Assembly: GCA_965658375.1 (NCBI GenBank)
Contig: CBFHSD010000023.1
Location: 1 to 34,714 of the forward strand
Source of the DNA: CBFHSD01 sp965658375
GTDB lineage: Bacteria > Bacteroidota > Bacteroidia > Flavobacteriales_G > Salibacteraceae
DNA length: 34,714 bases
Direction: 5' to 3'
The position numbers were made by a program, and so were the translations under genes. Shown here one piece after another: positions 23,535-32,752 of the stretch; within the stretch, counting starts at the first letter, position 1; each line of letters begins with the position of its first letter. The notes under the pieces were generated by a model. It did not search any database. It was not told where the DNA came from and was given only the letters and a program-made list of their open reading frames with translations.

Positions 23535-24665
23535 ATGATTTATTTTATCGTAAGGTTTCTCTTGAACATTAGCATGCACATTTACTTCAGAAAGATTTTA
23601 GTGCTGAACAAAGAAAAAAACTTTCATCCTAATCGCCCTACCATTGTGGTTATGAACCATCCCAATGCCTTTCTCGATGCATTGTTTTTAGTTATTCAGC
23701 GATTTAATAAGGTCTATAAGCTGGGACAAGCGGGTCTCTATCAAAACCCATGGATGAAGCGGGTATATACTGCATTTAGAATCATGCCCATTTACCGTCA
23801 GAGGGATGGTGCCGGTGGTATGCAGAAGAATGAAGAAATCTTCAAACGTGCCATTCAACGCATGAGTAAAAATGCCATCATTTTAGTCTATGCCGAGGGG
23901 AACCCGAGCATGGAATTTGGCCTGAGACCACTGAAAAAAGGTGCTGCTCGTTTGGCTTTTCAAGCTCAAAACGAATTGGATCAAGCTATACAGATTGTTA
24001 CTCTTGGGGTGACCTATGGAAATACAAGAAGGTTTAGAACAGAGGCTATTCTTTCCTTTGGCGAACCAATCTACACAGATAAAACAAAAAAAGGATCCCC
24101 AGATGACATTAATGAGCTTACAAAACAAATTGATGTGGAATTGAAAGCACAGATTCCGGTTAGTAAATTGGCTCAATCAAATCAGAACGCTTACAATGAA
24201 CTGAAAACCTTGAATCATAATGGTGATTTCACTTCATATGAGCAACAGCATCAAGCTTTATTGAACAAAGCCATTGAAATTGATCAAGAGGGTTATTTGC
24301 CAAAAGAAATTAAAACCACTCCAGTAGATTTGTCATGTTTTAAGAACCCAACAGATTGGTTTGCAGCTTTAGTTTGTTTCGTTCCAGGTATTGTTGGTCT
24401 AGTTTTGTATGCCCCATTTTTTAGAACTATGCAGTGGGTAGGAGAGAAAGTACCTAAAGACAAACAATTCATTGCATCATTGAAGGTGGCAACTCTTTTG
24501 CTTTTCACAATCCCTTACACTAGTATCCTAGCGAGTTTCGCCTACTTTGTAGACGGGCTAACTTTCTTAGTCGCATATTTAATGATATCAGTAAGTCTAT
24601 TTGCCTCGTTGATATTGTTTGATTTTTGGAATGATATCAGAGCCCAAAAATTCTTTAAGTCATAA
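23535..24665 (+). CDS. PlsC-like lysophospholipid acyltransferase
   Basis: The protein has 376 aa from ATG 23535. A TTG at 23523, directly after the previous stop, would add four residues. The acyltransferase motifs are present: NHPNAFLD (HX4D, catalytic His-Asp), FRIMPIYR, and AEGNPS (the EGxxS-type glycerol-phosphate site). The enzyme would transfer a fatty acyl group to a lysophospholipid or glycerol phosphate at the inner membrane. The protein is longer than plain PlsC. A linker (about 220-280) is followed by two or three C-terminal membrane helices, an arrangement common in Bacteroidota. It ends at a strong two-way terminator. Confidence 0.88.
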   Translation: MIYFIVRFLLNISMHIYFRKILVLNKEKNFHPNRPTIVVMNHPNAFLDALFLVIQRFNKVYKLGQAGLYQNPWMKRVYTAFRIMPIYRQRDGAGGMQKNEEIFKRAIQRMSKNAIILVYAEGNPSMEFGLRPLKKGAARLAFQAQNELDQAIQIVTLGVTYGNTRRFRTEAILSFGEPIYTDKTKKGSPDDINELTKQIDVELKAQIPVSKLAQSNQNAYNELKTLNHNGDFTSYEQQHQALLNKAIEIDQEGYLPKEIKTTPVDLSCFKNPTDWFAALVCFVPGIVGLVLYAPFFRTMQWVGEKVPKDKQFIASLKVATLLLFTIPYTSILASFAYFVDGLTFLVAYLMISVSLFASLILFDFWNDIRAQKFFKS

Positions 24666-24693
24666 AAAAAGGAGCGGTAAGCGCTCCTTTTTT
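24664..24693. terminator. Two-way terminator between plsC-like gene and clpC
   Basis: A7 (24664-24670), GGAGCG (24671-24676), loop GTAAG, CGCTCC (24682-24687), T6 (24688-24693). With the A-T pairs included, the stem has at least twelve pairs. A-run and T-run make it work on both strands. It sits between the two convergent stop codons. Confidence 0.9.
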
Positions 24694-24701
24694 GTTTTTA
24701 T

Positions 24702-27311
24702 TTAATCCGTTTTTTGTTCGGGTTCCGACTTCGCTTCAGAAGTGGGATTGTCTTTCTTTTTACTTGCCTTCTTTGGCTTTTTCACTTTGATCTCTAGCGC
24801 TGTTTTGTCTGATGAGACATCCATTACAATGCGATCTCCTTCTTTCAACTTCTGTTGAATGATTTCTTCGGCAACCGGATCTTCAACGTATTTCTGTATA
24901 GCTCTTTTCAATGGTCTTGCTCCGTATTGAGGATCAAATCCTTTTTCAGCCACATACATTTTCGCTTCATCAGTAATCTCAAGTGCGTATTCTAAGTCCT
25001 CAATCCGTTCTAATAAGCCTTTCAATTCAATATCAATAATCTGGTTAATATCTTCTTGATTCAAGCTATTGAATAGAATCACATCATCTATACGGTTCAA
25101 AAACTCAGGAGCAAAAGTCTTTTTCAACGCACGCTCTATCACAGCTTTTGATTCAGAATCTTCTGACTTGATTTTACCTGCAGTTCTAAAACCAACACCG
25201 GTACCAAAGTCTTTCAACTGACGGGTACCAATATTAGACGTCATAATAAGCACCGTATTCTTAAAGTCTATACGTCTTCCAAGGGAATCTGTTACTTGAC
25301 CTTCGTCTAACACCTGAAGCATCAAGTTGTATACATCGGGATGCGCCTTTTCTATTTCATCTAATAGAATAACAGAGTAGGGGTGTCTTCTTACTTTTTC
25401 AGTCAGTTGGCCACCTTCTTCATATCCTACGTATCCTGGAGGAGCTCCAATCAGTCGAGAAACAGCGAATTTTTCCATGTATTCGCTCATGTCAATGCGA
25501 ATCATGTTGTCTTCCTTATCAAACAGATATTTCGTAAGTTCTTTCGCAAGTTGAGTTTTACCTACACCAGTAGGTCCAAGAAATACGAATGATCCAATCG
25601 GTTTATTCGGGTCTTTCAATCCCGCTCTATTTCGCTGAATTGCTTTCACAACTTTCTCAACGGCTTCGTCTTGACCAATCACTTGACCTTTCAGCTCGTC
25701 TTTCATTTTTACCAAACGATCTATCTCTTTTTGAGCAATCCTTTGGGTGGGCACACCAGTCATCATAGCAACAACTTCAGCTACATTGTCCGTATCTACC
25801 GTTTCTCTATTGAGCTTATTGTGTTCTTCCCACTTTTTCTTTTCAAGATCAAGCTGTTCGCTCAATTTACGCTCAGAATCTCTCAGGCGTGCTGCTTCTT
25901 CGTAACGCTGGCTGCGAACTACCTTGTTTTTTTGAACCTTTACATCTTCAATCTTCTTTTCAATATCCAAAATTCCTTGTGGAACCGTAATATTGGTAAT
26001 GTGCACGCGTGAACCAGCCTCATCCAATGCATCAATGGCCTTGTCTGGTAAATGACGATCTGTAATGTAACGATCAGTCAATTTCACACATGCTTGAATC
26101 GCTTCATCGGTATAGGCCACATTGTGATGATCTTCATACTTGCCTTTAATATTGTTGAGAATGGTTACTGTTTCTTCTACAGAAGTTGGATCTACCATTA
26201 CCTTTTGAAACCTTCTTTCTAAAGCGCCATCTTTTTCAATGTGCTGTCTGTATTCATCTAAGGTTGTTGCACCAATGCATTGCAATTCGCCTCGAGCTAG
26301 AGCTGGTTTAAACATATTGCTCGCATCGAGTGAACCACTCGCGCCACCCGCACCAACAATGGTGTGTATTTCATCAATAAACAGGATAACTTCTGGAGAT
26401 TTCTCCAATTCGTTCATCACTGCTTTCATGCGTTCCTCGAACTGACCCCTGTACTTGGTTCCCGCTACTAAAGATGCTAAGTCTAATGTTACCACACGTT
26501 TATTGAAGAGTACGCGAGAAACCTTGCGCTCTACAATGCGAAGAGCAAGCCCTTCGGCAATGGCAGACTTACCCACACCGGGTTCACCGATGAGCATGGG
26601 GTTGTTTTTCTTTCTTCTGCTTAAGATTTGAGAAACGCGTTCAATTTCTTTTTCTCGACCAACAATTGGGTCAAGCTTATTGTCTTCGGCCATTTTGGTT
26701 AAGTCACGACCGAAGTTGTCCAAAACAGGAGTCTTGGATTTGGAATCTCCTTTTCTCGGAGCAGAGCCGCCTGCACTTCCTGTGCCTCTGCCAAAGTTAG
26801 ATTCACCTCTGTCATCGTCTTCTGTGCTTCCTGGAAGCTCAGCTTTTGGATCTTCAGATATATTTGATTCTGATAACATATTCCACAATTCGTTTTTCAC
26901 TTTGTCGTAGTCTACATGAAAATGATACAAGGACCTACTGGCTACATTGTTCTCATCTTTAAGAATTGAAAGCAATAGATGCTCCGTTCCAATAATTTTA
27001 CTTTTGAATAATTTTGCCTCTAGGTAGGTGATTTTCAAGGTTTTCTCTGCTTGCTTCACCAAAGGAATATTGCCCAAATTGGCACTCGCCTTGTTGGGAT
27101 TATCTACTCGTATTGATGATTCAACCAATTTTCTAAGTTCATTTAAATCAACATTCAAGTTCTTAAGTATTTGAATGCCAACTCCCTGACCTTCTCTAAT
27201 GATGCCAAGTAAAAAATGTTCTGTACCAATGTAATCGTGACCTAAGCGCAAGGCCTCTTCACGACTGAATGAGATGACATCTTTTACTCTTGGCGAAAAG
27301 TTTGTTTCCAT
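24702..27311 (-). CDS. clpC: ATP-dependent Clp protease ATP-binding subunit ClpC
   Basis: This 869-aa AAA+ unfoldase feeds substrates to ClpP. It has a double Clp_N domain (1-150), a Gly/Ser-rich linker (160-195), the first AAA+ module with Walker A GEPGVGKS (242-249) and Walker B VILFIDE, a UVR motif in the middle domain (about 468-490, RYEEAARLRDSERKLSEQ), and the second AAA+ module with Walker A GPTGVGKT (579-586). The C-terminus is a Lys-then-Glu-rich tail (KKPKKASKKKDN). The UVR motif and the short middle domain identify ClpC rather than ClpB. It is divergent from gyrA. A 9-bp direct repeat at 33-bp spacing lies just upstream. Confidence 0.96.
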   Translation of the reverse strand: METNFSPRVKDVISFSREEALRLGHDYIGTEHFLLGIIREGQGVGIQILKNLNVDLNELRKLVESSIRVDNPNKASANLGNIPLVKQAEKTLKITYLEAKLFKSKIIGTEHLLLSILKDENNVASRSLYHFHVDYDKVKNELWNMLSESNISEDPKAELPGSTEDDDRGESNFGRGTGSAGGSAPRKGDSKSKTPVLDNFGRDLTKMAEDNKLDPIVGREKEIERVSQILSRRKKNNPMLIGEPGVGKSAIAEGLALRIVERKVSRVLFNKRVVTLDLASLVAGTKYRGQFEERMKAVMNELEKSPEVILFIDEIHTIVGAGGASGSLDASNMFKPALARGELQCIGATTLDEYRQHIEKDGALERRFQKVMVDPTSVEETVTILNNIKGKYEDHHNVAYTDEAIQACVKLTDRYITDRHLPDKAIDALDEAGSRVHITNITVPQGILDIEKKIEDVKVQKNKVVRSQRYEEAARLRDSERKLSEQLDLEKKKWEEHNKLNRETVDTDNVAEVVAMMTGVPTQRIAQKEIDRLVKMKDELKGQVIGQDEAVEKVVKAIQRNRAGLKDPNKPIGSFVFLGPTGVGKTQLAKELTKYLFDKEDNMIRIDMSEYMEKFAVSRLIGAPPGYVGYEEGGQLTEKVRRHPYSVILLDEIEKAHPDVYNLMLQVLDEGQVTDSLGRRIDFKNTVLIMTSNIGTRQLKDFGTGVGFRTAGKIKSEDSESKAVIERALKKTFAPEFLNRIDDVILFNSLNQEDINQIIDIELKGLLERIEDLEYALEITDEAKMYVAEKGFDPQYGARPLKRAIQKYVEDPVAEEIIQQKLKEGDRIVMDVSSDKTALEIKVKKPKKASKKKDNPTSEAKSEPEQKTD

Positions 27312-27327
27312 ATATAATGAGTATGAT

Positions 27328-27369
27328 CGTTCTGTGTAATTAACGTATCGAATGAAAAAACGTTCTGTG
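27328..27369 (-). promoter_or_regulatory. Direct repeats upstream of clpC, possible operator
   Basis: CGTTCTGTG occurs at 27328-27336 and again at 27361-27369, 33 bp apart (about three helical turns). The proximal copy lies 16 nt before the clpC start codon. This arrangement suits a regulator binding on one face of the DNA, but no regulator is known to me for it. Confidence 0.35.
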
Positions 27370-27446
27370 GCAATTTAGTGATTAAAGAAACGTTTTCAAA
27401 ATTATCCGAAGCCTTTGAATTTCGCGCACTAGAAGCACTTTGTTTT

Positions 27447-27474
27447 AACAGGATTTTGTGAAAAAAACCCTGTT
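27447..27474. promoter_or_regulatory. Inverted repeat between clpC and gyrA
   Basis: AACAGGATTTT and AAAACCCTGTT form an 11-bp inverted repeat with one mismatch and a 6-nt centre. It lies about 95 bp before gyrA and 135 bp before clpC. It could be an operator or a supercoiling-sensitive cruciform. Confidence 0.35.
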
Positions 27475-27505
27475 TTATTAACAGCGTTAAGCCAAGGTTA
27501 AAGGT

Positions 27506-27513
27506 TACTTTCG
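27506..27513 (+). promoter_or_regulatory. Candidate gyrA -7 element
   Basis: TACTTTCG, identical to the element before pyrD and mvaB, lies 54 nt before the gyrA ATG. There is no clear TTG at the -33 position. Confidence 0.35.
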
Positions 27514-27567
27514 AGAACTTGGATTTAAATGATAGATCCGACCTATTATTCATGATACAATAAGCAT

Positions 27568-30099
27568 ATGGCAGAAGGCGAAAGAATAATTTCGGTAAAT
27601 ATTGACGATGAAATGAAAAGCGCTTACATCGATTATTCGATGAGTGTAATTGTTTCTAGAGCTTTACCGGATGTACGTGATGGTTTGAAACCGGTTCACA
27701 GAAGAGTGTTGTATGGAATGCTCGACCTAGGGGTATTGTCAAACAGAGCATATAAGAAATCAGCGCGTATTGTTGGGGAAGTATTGGGTAAATATCACCC
27801 ACACGGAGATAGCAGTGTATACGACACTATGGTGCGTATGGCTCAAAATTGGAGTTTGCGCTATCCTTTGGTAGACGGTCAAGGTAACTTTGGTTCTGTA
27901 GATGGTGATAGTCCGGCTGCAATGCGTTACACCGAGGCACGCTTGCGCAAGATTGCGGAAGAAATGCTTTCTGACATTGACAAGGATACCGTAGATCATC
28001 AATTGAATTTTGATGACAGTTTGCGCGAGCCCACTGTATTGCCAGCGCGTATTCCTAACTTATTGGTGAATGGGGCTAGTGGTATTGCCGTGGGTATGGC
28101 AACTAACATGCCGCCACATAACCTTACAGAGGTTGTGAACGCAACAGTTGCTTACATTGATGATCGAGAGATTGACACAGAAGGGTTAATGCAACATATC
28201 AGTGCGCCAGATTTCCCAACAGGCGGTACCATTTATGGTATTGACGGGGTAAAACAAGCCTTTGAAACGGGTAGAGGACGCATCATGCTCAGAGCCAAGT
28301 CTACCTTCGAAGAAGATAAGAATGGACGGGAACGCATTATTGTTCATGAAATTCCTTACCTCGTGAACAAGGCAGAAATGATTGAGAAAACTGCTGCTCT
28401 AGTTAACGATAAAAAGATAGAGGGGATTTCTGACATACGTGATGAGTCTGACCGAAAAGGAATGCGTATCGTTTATGAACTGAAGCGCGATGCTATTCCG
28501 AATGTTGTCTTGAATAATTTATTTAAGCACACCCAGCTACAAACTTCATTTTCAGTAAACAACGTAGCACTTGTAAAAGGGCGTCCACGTTTATTGAACC
28601 TGAAAGAAATGATAGGTTACTTCGTAGAACACCGTCATGAAGTTGTGGTTCGAAGAACAGAATTTGAACTTAAAAAGGCCAAAGAAAGAGCACACATACT
28701 AGAAGGTTTATTGATTGCATTAGATAATCTAGATGCAGTGATTAAACTGATTCGAGGTTCGCAAACTGCAGAAGAAGCCAGAACCGGCTTAATGGATCAG
28801 TTCAAGCTTTCTGAAGTACAAGCCAAAGCCATTTTGGACATGCGTTTGCAAAGGCTTACTGGTCTAGAACGTGATAAAATCAAGAACGAATACGATGAGT
28901 TGATGAAAACCATCGCTTATTTAGAATCTATTCTTGGCGATGAAGTATTACGTTACAGCATTATCAAAGAAGAACTCATTGAAGTGCGTGACAAGTATGG
29001 AGATGACCGTGCTACAGACATCATCTTTGCATCTGCCGACTTTAGAGTAGAAGACATGATTCCTAACGAAGAAGTGGTTGTAACCATCTCTCACTTAGGA
29101 TACATCAAGCGCACACGTTTAGACGAGTACAAACGTCAAGCACGAGGTGGAGTAGGATCCAGAGGTTCATCTACAAGAGATGCTGACTTCATGGAGAACA
29201 TGTTTGTCTCCAAAACACACAACTACCTATTGATCTTCACACAAAAAGGGCAGTGTTATTGGATGCGTGTATTTGAAATTCCTGAAGGAACTAAACAGTC
29301 GAAGGGAAGGGCTATTCAAAACATGATCAACATTGCAAGTGATGATAAAGTGTTGACTTGCATTAATGTAGAAGACCTGAAAGATGAAGAGTACGCAAAG
29401 AACCACTTCATCATGATGGCCACTAGAAACGGTGTGGTGAAAAAGACTTCATTAGAGTCTTACAGCAGACCGCGTGCAAACGGCATCATCGCCTTAGGTA
29501 TTAGAGAAGGAGATGAATTGCTAGAAGCAAAACTGACCACTGGTAAAAGTCAAGTTGTATTGGCATTAAAATCTGGTAGAGCCATTCGCTTTGAAGAAGA
29601 AAAGGTGCGTTCTATGGGTAGAACTGCGAGTGGAGTAAGGGGTGTAACCCTTGCTGGCCCTGACGATGAAGTGATTGGAATGATTTGTGTTGACCAACCA
29701 GAAACTACTGTGTTAGTGGTTAGCGAAAATGGTTATGGTAAACGAACAGATATTGATGATTATAGAATTACAAACCGTGGTGGAAAAGGAGTAACAACGC
29801 TTAAAATAAGTGATAAAACAGGTTCACTGATTGCCATTAAAGCGGTAGACGATTCAAATGATTTAATGATTATCAATAAAAAAGGAATTACCATTCGTCT
29901 AGCTATAGAAAGCTTGAGAGTGATGGGTAGAGCAACGCAAGGAGTGAGACTGATTAACATGAAAGGTAAAAATGATCAGATTGCAGCTGTTGCTAAGGTG
30001 CCCCATAGTGATGAAGAAGAACTAGAAGCACCAGATGTTGAAGGCTCAACTGATACTCAAGAAAACACAGAAACTGATGGGTCAAGCGCTCAAGAATAA
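27568..30099 (+). CDS. gyrA: DNA gyrase subunit A
   Basis: This 843-aa type II topoisomerase subunit cuts and rejoins DNA during negative supercoiling. The winged-helix breakage domain contains the catalytic Tyr121 in AAMRYTEARL. The quinolone-binding loop YHPHGDSSVYDTMVRM has Ser82 and Asp86, equal to E. coli Ser83 and Asp87, so the usual resistance changes are absent. The C-terminal domain has six beta-pinwheel blades. The GyrA-box, which wraps DNA, reads QARGGVG instead of QRRGGKG, as in other Bacteroidota. The tail after the pinwheel is acidic (DEEELEAPDVEG...). It is divergent from clpC and followed 40 nt later by a secreted TPR gene. Confidence 0.97.
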   Translation: MAEGERIISVNIDDEMKSAYIDYSMSVIVSRALPDVRDGLKPVHRRVLYGMLDLGVLSNRAYKKSARIVGEVLGKYHPHGDSSVYDTMVRMAQNWSLRYPLVDGQGNFGSVDGDSPAAMRYTEARLRKIAEEMLSDIDKDTVDHQLNFDDSLREPTVLPARIPNLLVNGASGIAVGMATNMPPHNLTEVVNATVAYIDDREIDTEGLMQHISAPDFPTGGTIYGIDGVKQAFETGRGRIMLRAKSTFEEDKNGRERIIVHEIPYLVNKAEMIEKTAALVNDKKIEGISDIRDESDRKGMRIVYELKRDAIPNVVLNNLFKHTQLQTSFSVNNVALVKGRPRLLNLKEMIGYFVEHRHEVVVRRTEFELKKAKERAHILEGLLIALDNLDAVIKLIRGSQTAEEARTGLMDQFKLSEVQAKAILDMRLQRLTGLERDKIKNEYDELMKTIAYLESILGDEVLRYSIIKEELIEVRDKYGDDRATDIIFASADFRVEDMIPNEEVVVTISHLGYIKRTRLDEYKRQARGGVGSRGSSTRDADFMENMFVSKTHNYLLIFTQKGQCYWMRVFEIPEGTKQSKGRAIQNMINIASDDKVLTCINVEDLKDEEYAKNHFIMMATRNGVVKKTSLESYSRPRANGIIALGIREGDELLEAKLTTGKSQVVLALKSGRAIRFEEEKVRSMGRTASGVRGVTLAGPDDEVIGMICVDQPETTVLVVSENGYGKRTDIDDYRITNRGGKGVTTLKISDKTGSLIAIKAVDDSNDLMIINKKGITIRLAIESLRVMGRATQGVRLINMKGKNDQIAAVAKVPHSDEEELEAPDVEGSTDTQENTETDGSSAQE

Positions 30100-30139
30100 T
30101 TAGTTTCGTGGTCTCGAACACAGGATAAAAAAGAAAAAA

Positions 30140-31306
30140 ATGAAAAAGATTCTTATTGCCTTACTGTTAGGAACAGCAGTAGTAAGTGGAGCAGAAGCAC
30201 AGAACAACAAAGTAACAAGTGCTTACAATTATTTCAAAGATTATTCAGGAGATCCTTCTGATTCAGAATCTCTGATTAAAGCGAAGAAAAACATTGATGT
30301 TGCCAAAGAGCATGAGCAAACAATGAACAGTCCTAAAATGTACAAGTACAGAGGAATGATTTATTTTGCGATTTCAGTAGATACAAACGAGGCTATAAAT
30401 GCTCACCGTGAAGGTGCGTTACAAATTGCGGCTGAGTCTTACCAAGGTGCTATCGATAATGCCGATAAGCGCACGGATGTAGACAAAATGAAAAGCGAGT
30501 TGATCAAGTGTGGAAGACAGGCTTTTAATGCAGGAAGTGGAGCTTACGGTGCCAAAGAATATCAGAAGAGTAGTGATTTTTTTATGATGAGTTTTGATAT
30601 TCTGAAAAATAACGCAGATTTTATTGATACGAATAGCATTTTTAATGCTGCTTTAACCTCTGAATTGGCCGGTAATGACGATCGTGCGCTAGAATTGTAT
30701 AATGCATCACTGGAGTACCACAATAGCAAAGAGAAGATTTATGTGGCTATTGCAGGTATTTACAAGAAGCAAGAAAATAATGAGAAGTTGTTAGAAACGT
30801 ATAACGAAGCATTGGCTGCAGTACCAGGATCACAAGCCATTTTGGTAGAGTTGATCAATTTTTACATTTCTAACGATATGCAAGAAAAGGCGCTAGGTAA
30901 CTTAACCTTGGCGATTGAGAATGAACCTGAGAATGCCAGTTTTTACTTTGCAAGAGGAACTTTACATGATAAAAGTGGAAATATTGAAGATGCGGTAGCG
31001 GATTACACAAAGGCTGGAGAATTGAGACCAGATTACTTTGAAGCATGGTACAACTTAGGAGCTATCTATGTGAATGAGTCAGGAACTGTTCAAGAGAAAA
31101 TGAATGAATTGCCCATGAGCGCTCAAAAAGAATACGATGCTTTAAAGATAGAGCGTGATGCCTTGTACAAAAAGGCCATTGCGCCTTTAGAAAAAGCTTT
31201 GGAAATTCAACCAGAAGACACAGTTGCTGGTCAAACATTGATTCAGTTGTATGCTAAAGTTGGTGACAATGAAAAATACGAAGCTTTAAAAGCAAGATTC
31301 GAATAA
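30140..31306 (+). CDS. Secreted TPR protein downstream of gyrA
   Basis: This 388-aa protein has a signal peptide (MKKILIALLLGTAVVSGAEA before QNN) and then TPR repeats through to the C-terminus. Clear ones are near residues 230-300, such as ENASFYFARGTLHDKSGNIE and ADYTKAGELRPDYFEAWYNL. A TPR protein of this size often follows gyrA in Bacteroidota, so the pairing seems conserved. It is likely periplasmic; the partner is unknown. A TAGTTTCG element (30101-30108) just upstream may give it its own promoter. A terminator follows the stop codon. Confidence 0.85.
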   Translation: MKKILIALLLGTAVVSGAEAQNNKVTSAYNYFKDYSGDPSDSESLIKAKKNIDVAKEHEQTMNSPKMYKYRGMIYFAISVDTNEAINAHREGALQIAAESYQGAIDNADKRTDVDKMKSELIKCGRQAFNAGSGAYGAKEYQKSSDFFMMSFDILKNNADFIDTNSIFNAALTSELAGNDDRALELYNASLEYHNSKEKIYVAIAGIYKKQENNEKLLETYNEALAAVPGSQAILVELINFYISNDMQEKALGNLTLAIENEPENASFYFARGTLHDKSGNIEDAVADYTKAGELRPDYFEAWYNLGAIYVNESGTVQEKMNELPMSAQKEYDALKIERDALYKKAIAPLEKALEIQPEDTVAGQTLIQLYAKVGDNEKYEALKARFE

Positions 31307-31321
31307 AAGACATATATGAGG

Positions 31322-31357
31322 AAAAGGGCAGAGCATTTTGGTTTGCCCTTTCTTTTT
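31322..31357 (+). terminator. Rho-independent terminator of the TPR gene
   Basis: AAAGGGCA (31323-31330) pairs with TGCCCTTT (31344-31351) around a 13-nt loop, followed by CTTTTT. It lies 17 nt after the TPR stop codon. Confidence 0.75.
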
Positions 31358-31413
31358 ACGATACTATTTAACATAATATTAATTATATAAACGTAATTAA
31401 TCCTAAAAAAAAG

Positions 31414-31835
31414 ATAAAAAAAGAAAATTATTCTTTTATTCATTATTGCTTCAGCGATTCTCTTTTCTTGCGAACAGCACAACCCTGTTATCCAAATAAT
31501 TCAATTTTAAGTGAGTATGGCTTTCATTCTACCGTTACAACATTTCATTGTCAAAAATGATACGTGAAACGCCATCAAACGAAATGAAAATCACATTCGA
31601 ATCCTACCGCAAACAAAGCTAATTCGACTATATCATTCTTAAATTTGAAAATACTGATGGTTGCGCTTTGGGAGAATTTATGCTCAACCATCAAAGCGTT
31701 TAGCAAGAAGTAGTTGATGCAGAAAGAGAAGGATTTAAGGGTGCTTCTATCGAAGGTTTCGAGTTTAAATTAAATGAAGGCACCTGGAGTAAATCAATGA
31801 CTTGTACTTCAATTGCAAATGCATGGATTCTCTGA
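31414..31835 (+). pseudogene. Decayed lipoprotein gene
   Basis: The remains of a lipoprotein gene lie in three frames. One frame codes KIILLFIIIASAILFSCEQH, a lipoprotein signal with lipobox Cys, but lacks a start codon (ATA at 31414, out of frame by one base) and stops at 31508. A second frame continues with SEYGFHSTVTTFHC. A third, from about 31557, reads ITFESYRKQ, stop TAA (31620), FDYIILKFENTDGCALGEFM, stop TAG (31701), then EVVDAEREGFKGASIEGFEF to a TGA at 31833. The coding character is good between lesions, so this is a once-intact gene with several frameshifts and nonsense changes. Its end meets the truncated bestrophin pseudogene. The original function is unknown. Confidence 0.75.
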
Positions 31836-32728
31836 ATAATCAGCGACAACTTTCATCATTACATAGACCCAACCAATTAGCGCTGTGATTGGTACCGCAA
31901 GAAGATATCCATAATCACCTTGATCTATGAGGGCTGGAATCATTGCAAATGGCAATAAGGCAATGAATATTCCAATAAAATACCTGCTCATGTTGGCATA
32001 CTGCCTGGGCAAAGGGAATTTCTTGATCCGTTCATTCATGCCCTGTAAGGTGTAAAATGATTTAAGGGTTCTCTCCATTTACATATGCCTGAAATCATCA
32101 ATCAATCCCTTTTCTCGTAACTGACTTAAGGCTCTTGATTGACGGTTGATAATTTGTGTTGCTGGATTGGCAGCCTTACCAATTCGTGGTACTCTTCTTC
32201 TTCTAAAAATTGCTTCAATTCTGTTTTGGTAACCTCATCTACGACTAAACCAACTCCAAATTGATTTTGATAGAACTTGGCGTAACATGCAACGCGACCA
32301 CCTTGCGAAATGTGTTCCCAAGGTGTAAGCACCAATAGTTGATTCCTATGGGCATAAAGCCATGCGATATGCCTGTATATCAATGTTTGTTTGATGCTAT
32401 AAATCTCTTGCTCGGTATGTTTTTCATCTCCGAATAAGGAGCTTACAAACCCATCTACCAGTATGCCGCAGCTTCTGCTGTCGTTGACAATTCCACCCCA
32501 TATTTTACGGGATTCCCACATACGGTCATAAGCTTGATTGTTTTTGAAACCTACATAAAAGGCGACTGCTATACCAATAACAGACATTGGCAACCATGGA
32601 ATACTGAAAGAGATTAAATCGTAGTAATACAAAGCGGCTATTGAACCGGACATCAGCGTGAGCCATACAATGTGATGGAAGGACATACGAATAAGTCTGA
32701 GGGGGCTAACCCCTTTGGATATCATCAT
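31809..32728 (-). pseudogene. Broken bestrophin-family (UPF0187) channel gene
   Basis: The 5' part (32728 down to about 32185) codes an N-terminus typical of bacterial bestrophins: FYVGFKNNQAYDRMWESRKI, WGGIVNDSR, and RHIAWLYAHRNQLLV. At about 32179-32185 the frame breaks. A one-base loss in a GAAATT run would explain it, because the -1 frame continues IGKAANPATQIINRQSRALS and QLREKGLIDDFRHM. A TAA at 32079-32081 then interrupts the same frame, followed by MERTLKSFYTLQGMNERIKK and RYFIGIFIALLPFAMIPALI, the expected C-terminal half. The protein ends at SENPCICN, losing the usual last 50 or so residues. Bestrophins are pentameric anion or cation channels of the inner membrane. This copy should be non-functional. 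Confidence 0.88.
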
Positions 32729-32752
32729 AGTAGATTATATTGATTTGGGTTG

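Noticed and set aside
27284..27553. 89-codon minus-strand frame over the clpC-gyrA gap
   Set aside because: It covers the clpC start and both divergent control regions and has no coding character.
27808..27840. Quinolone-resistance changes in GyrA
   Set aside because: The loop has Ser82 and Asp86, equivalent to the susceptible Ser83 and Asp87 of E. coli.
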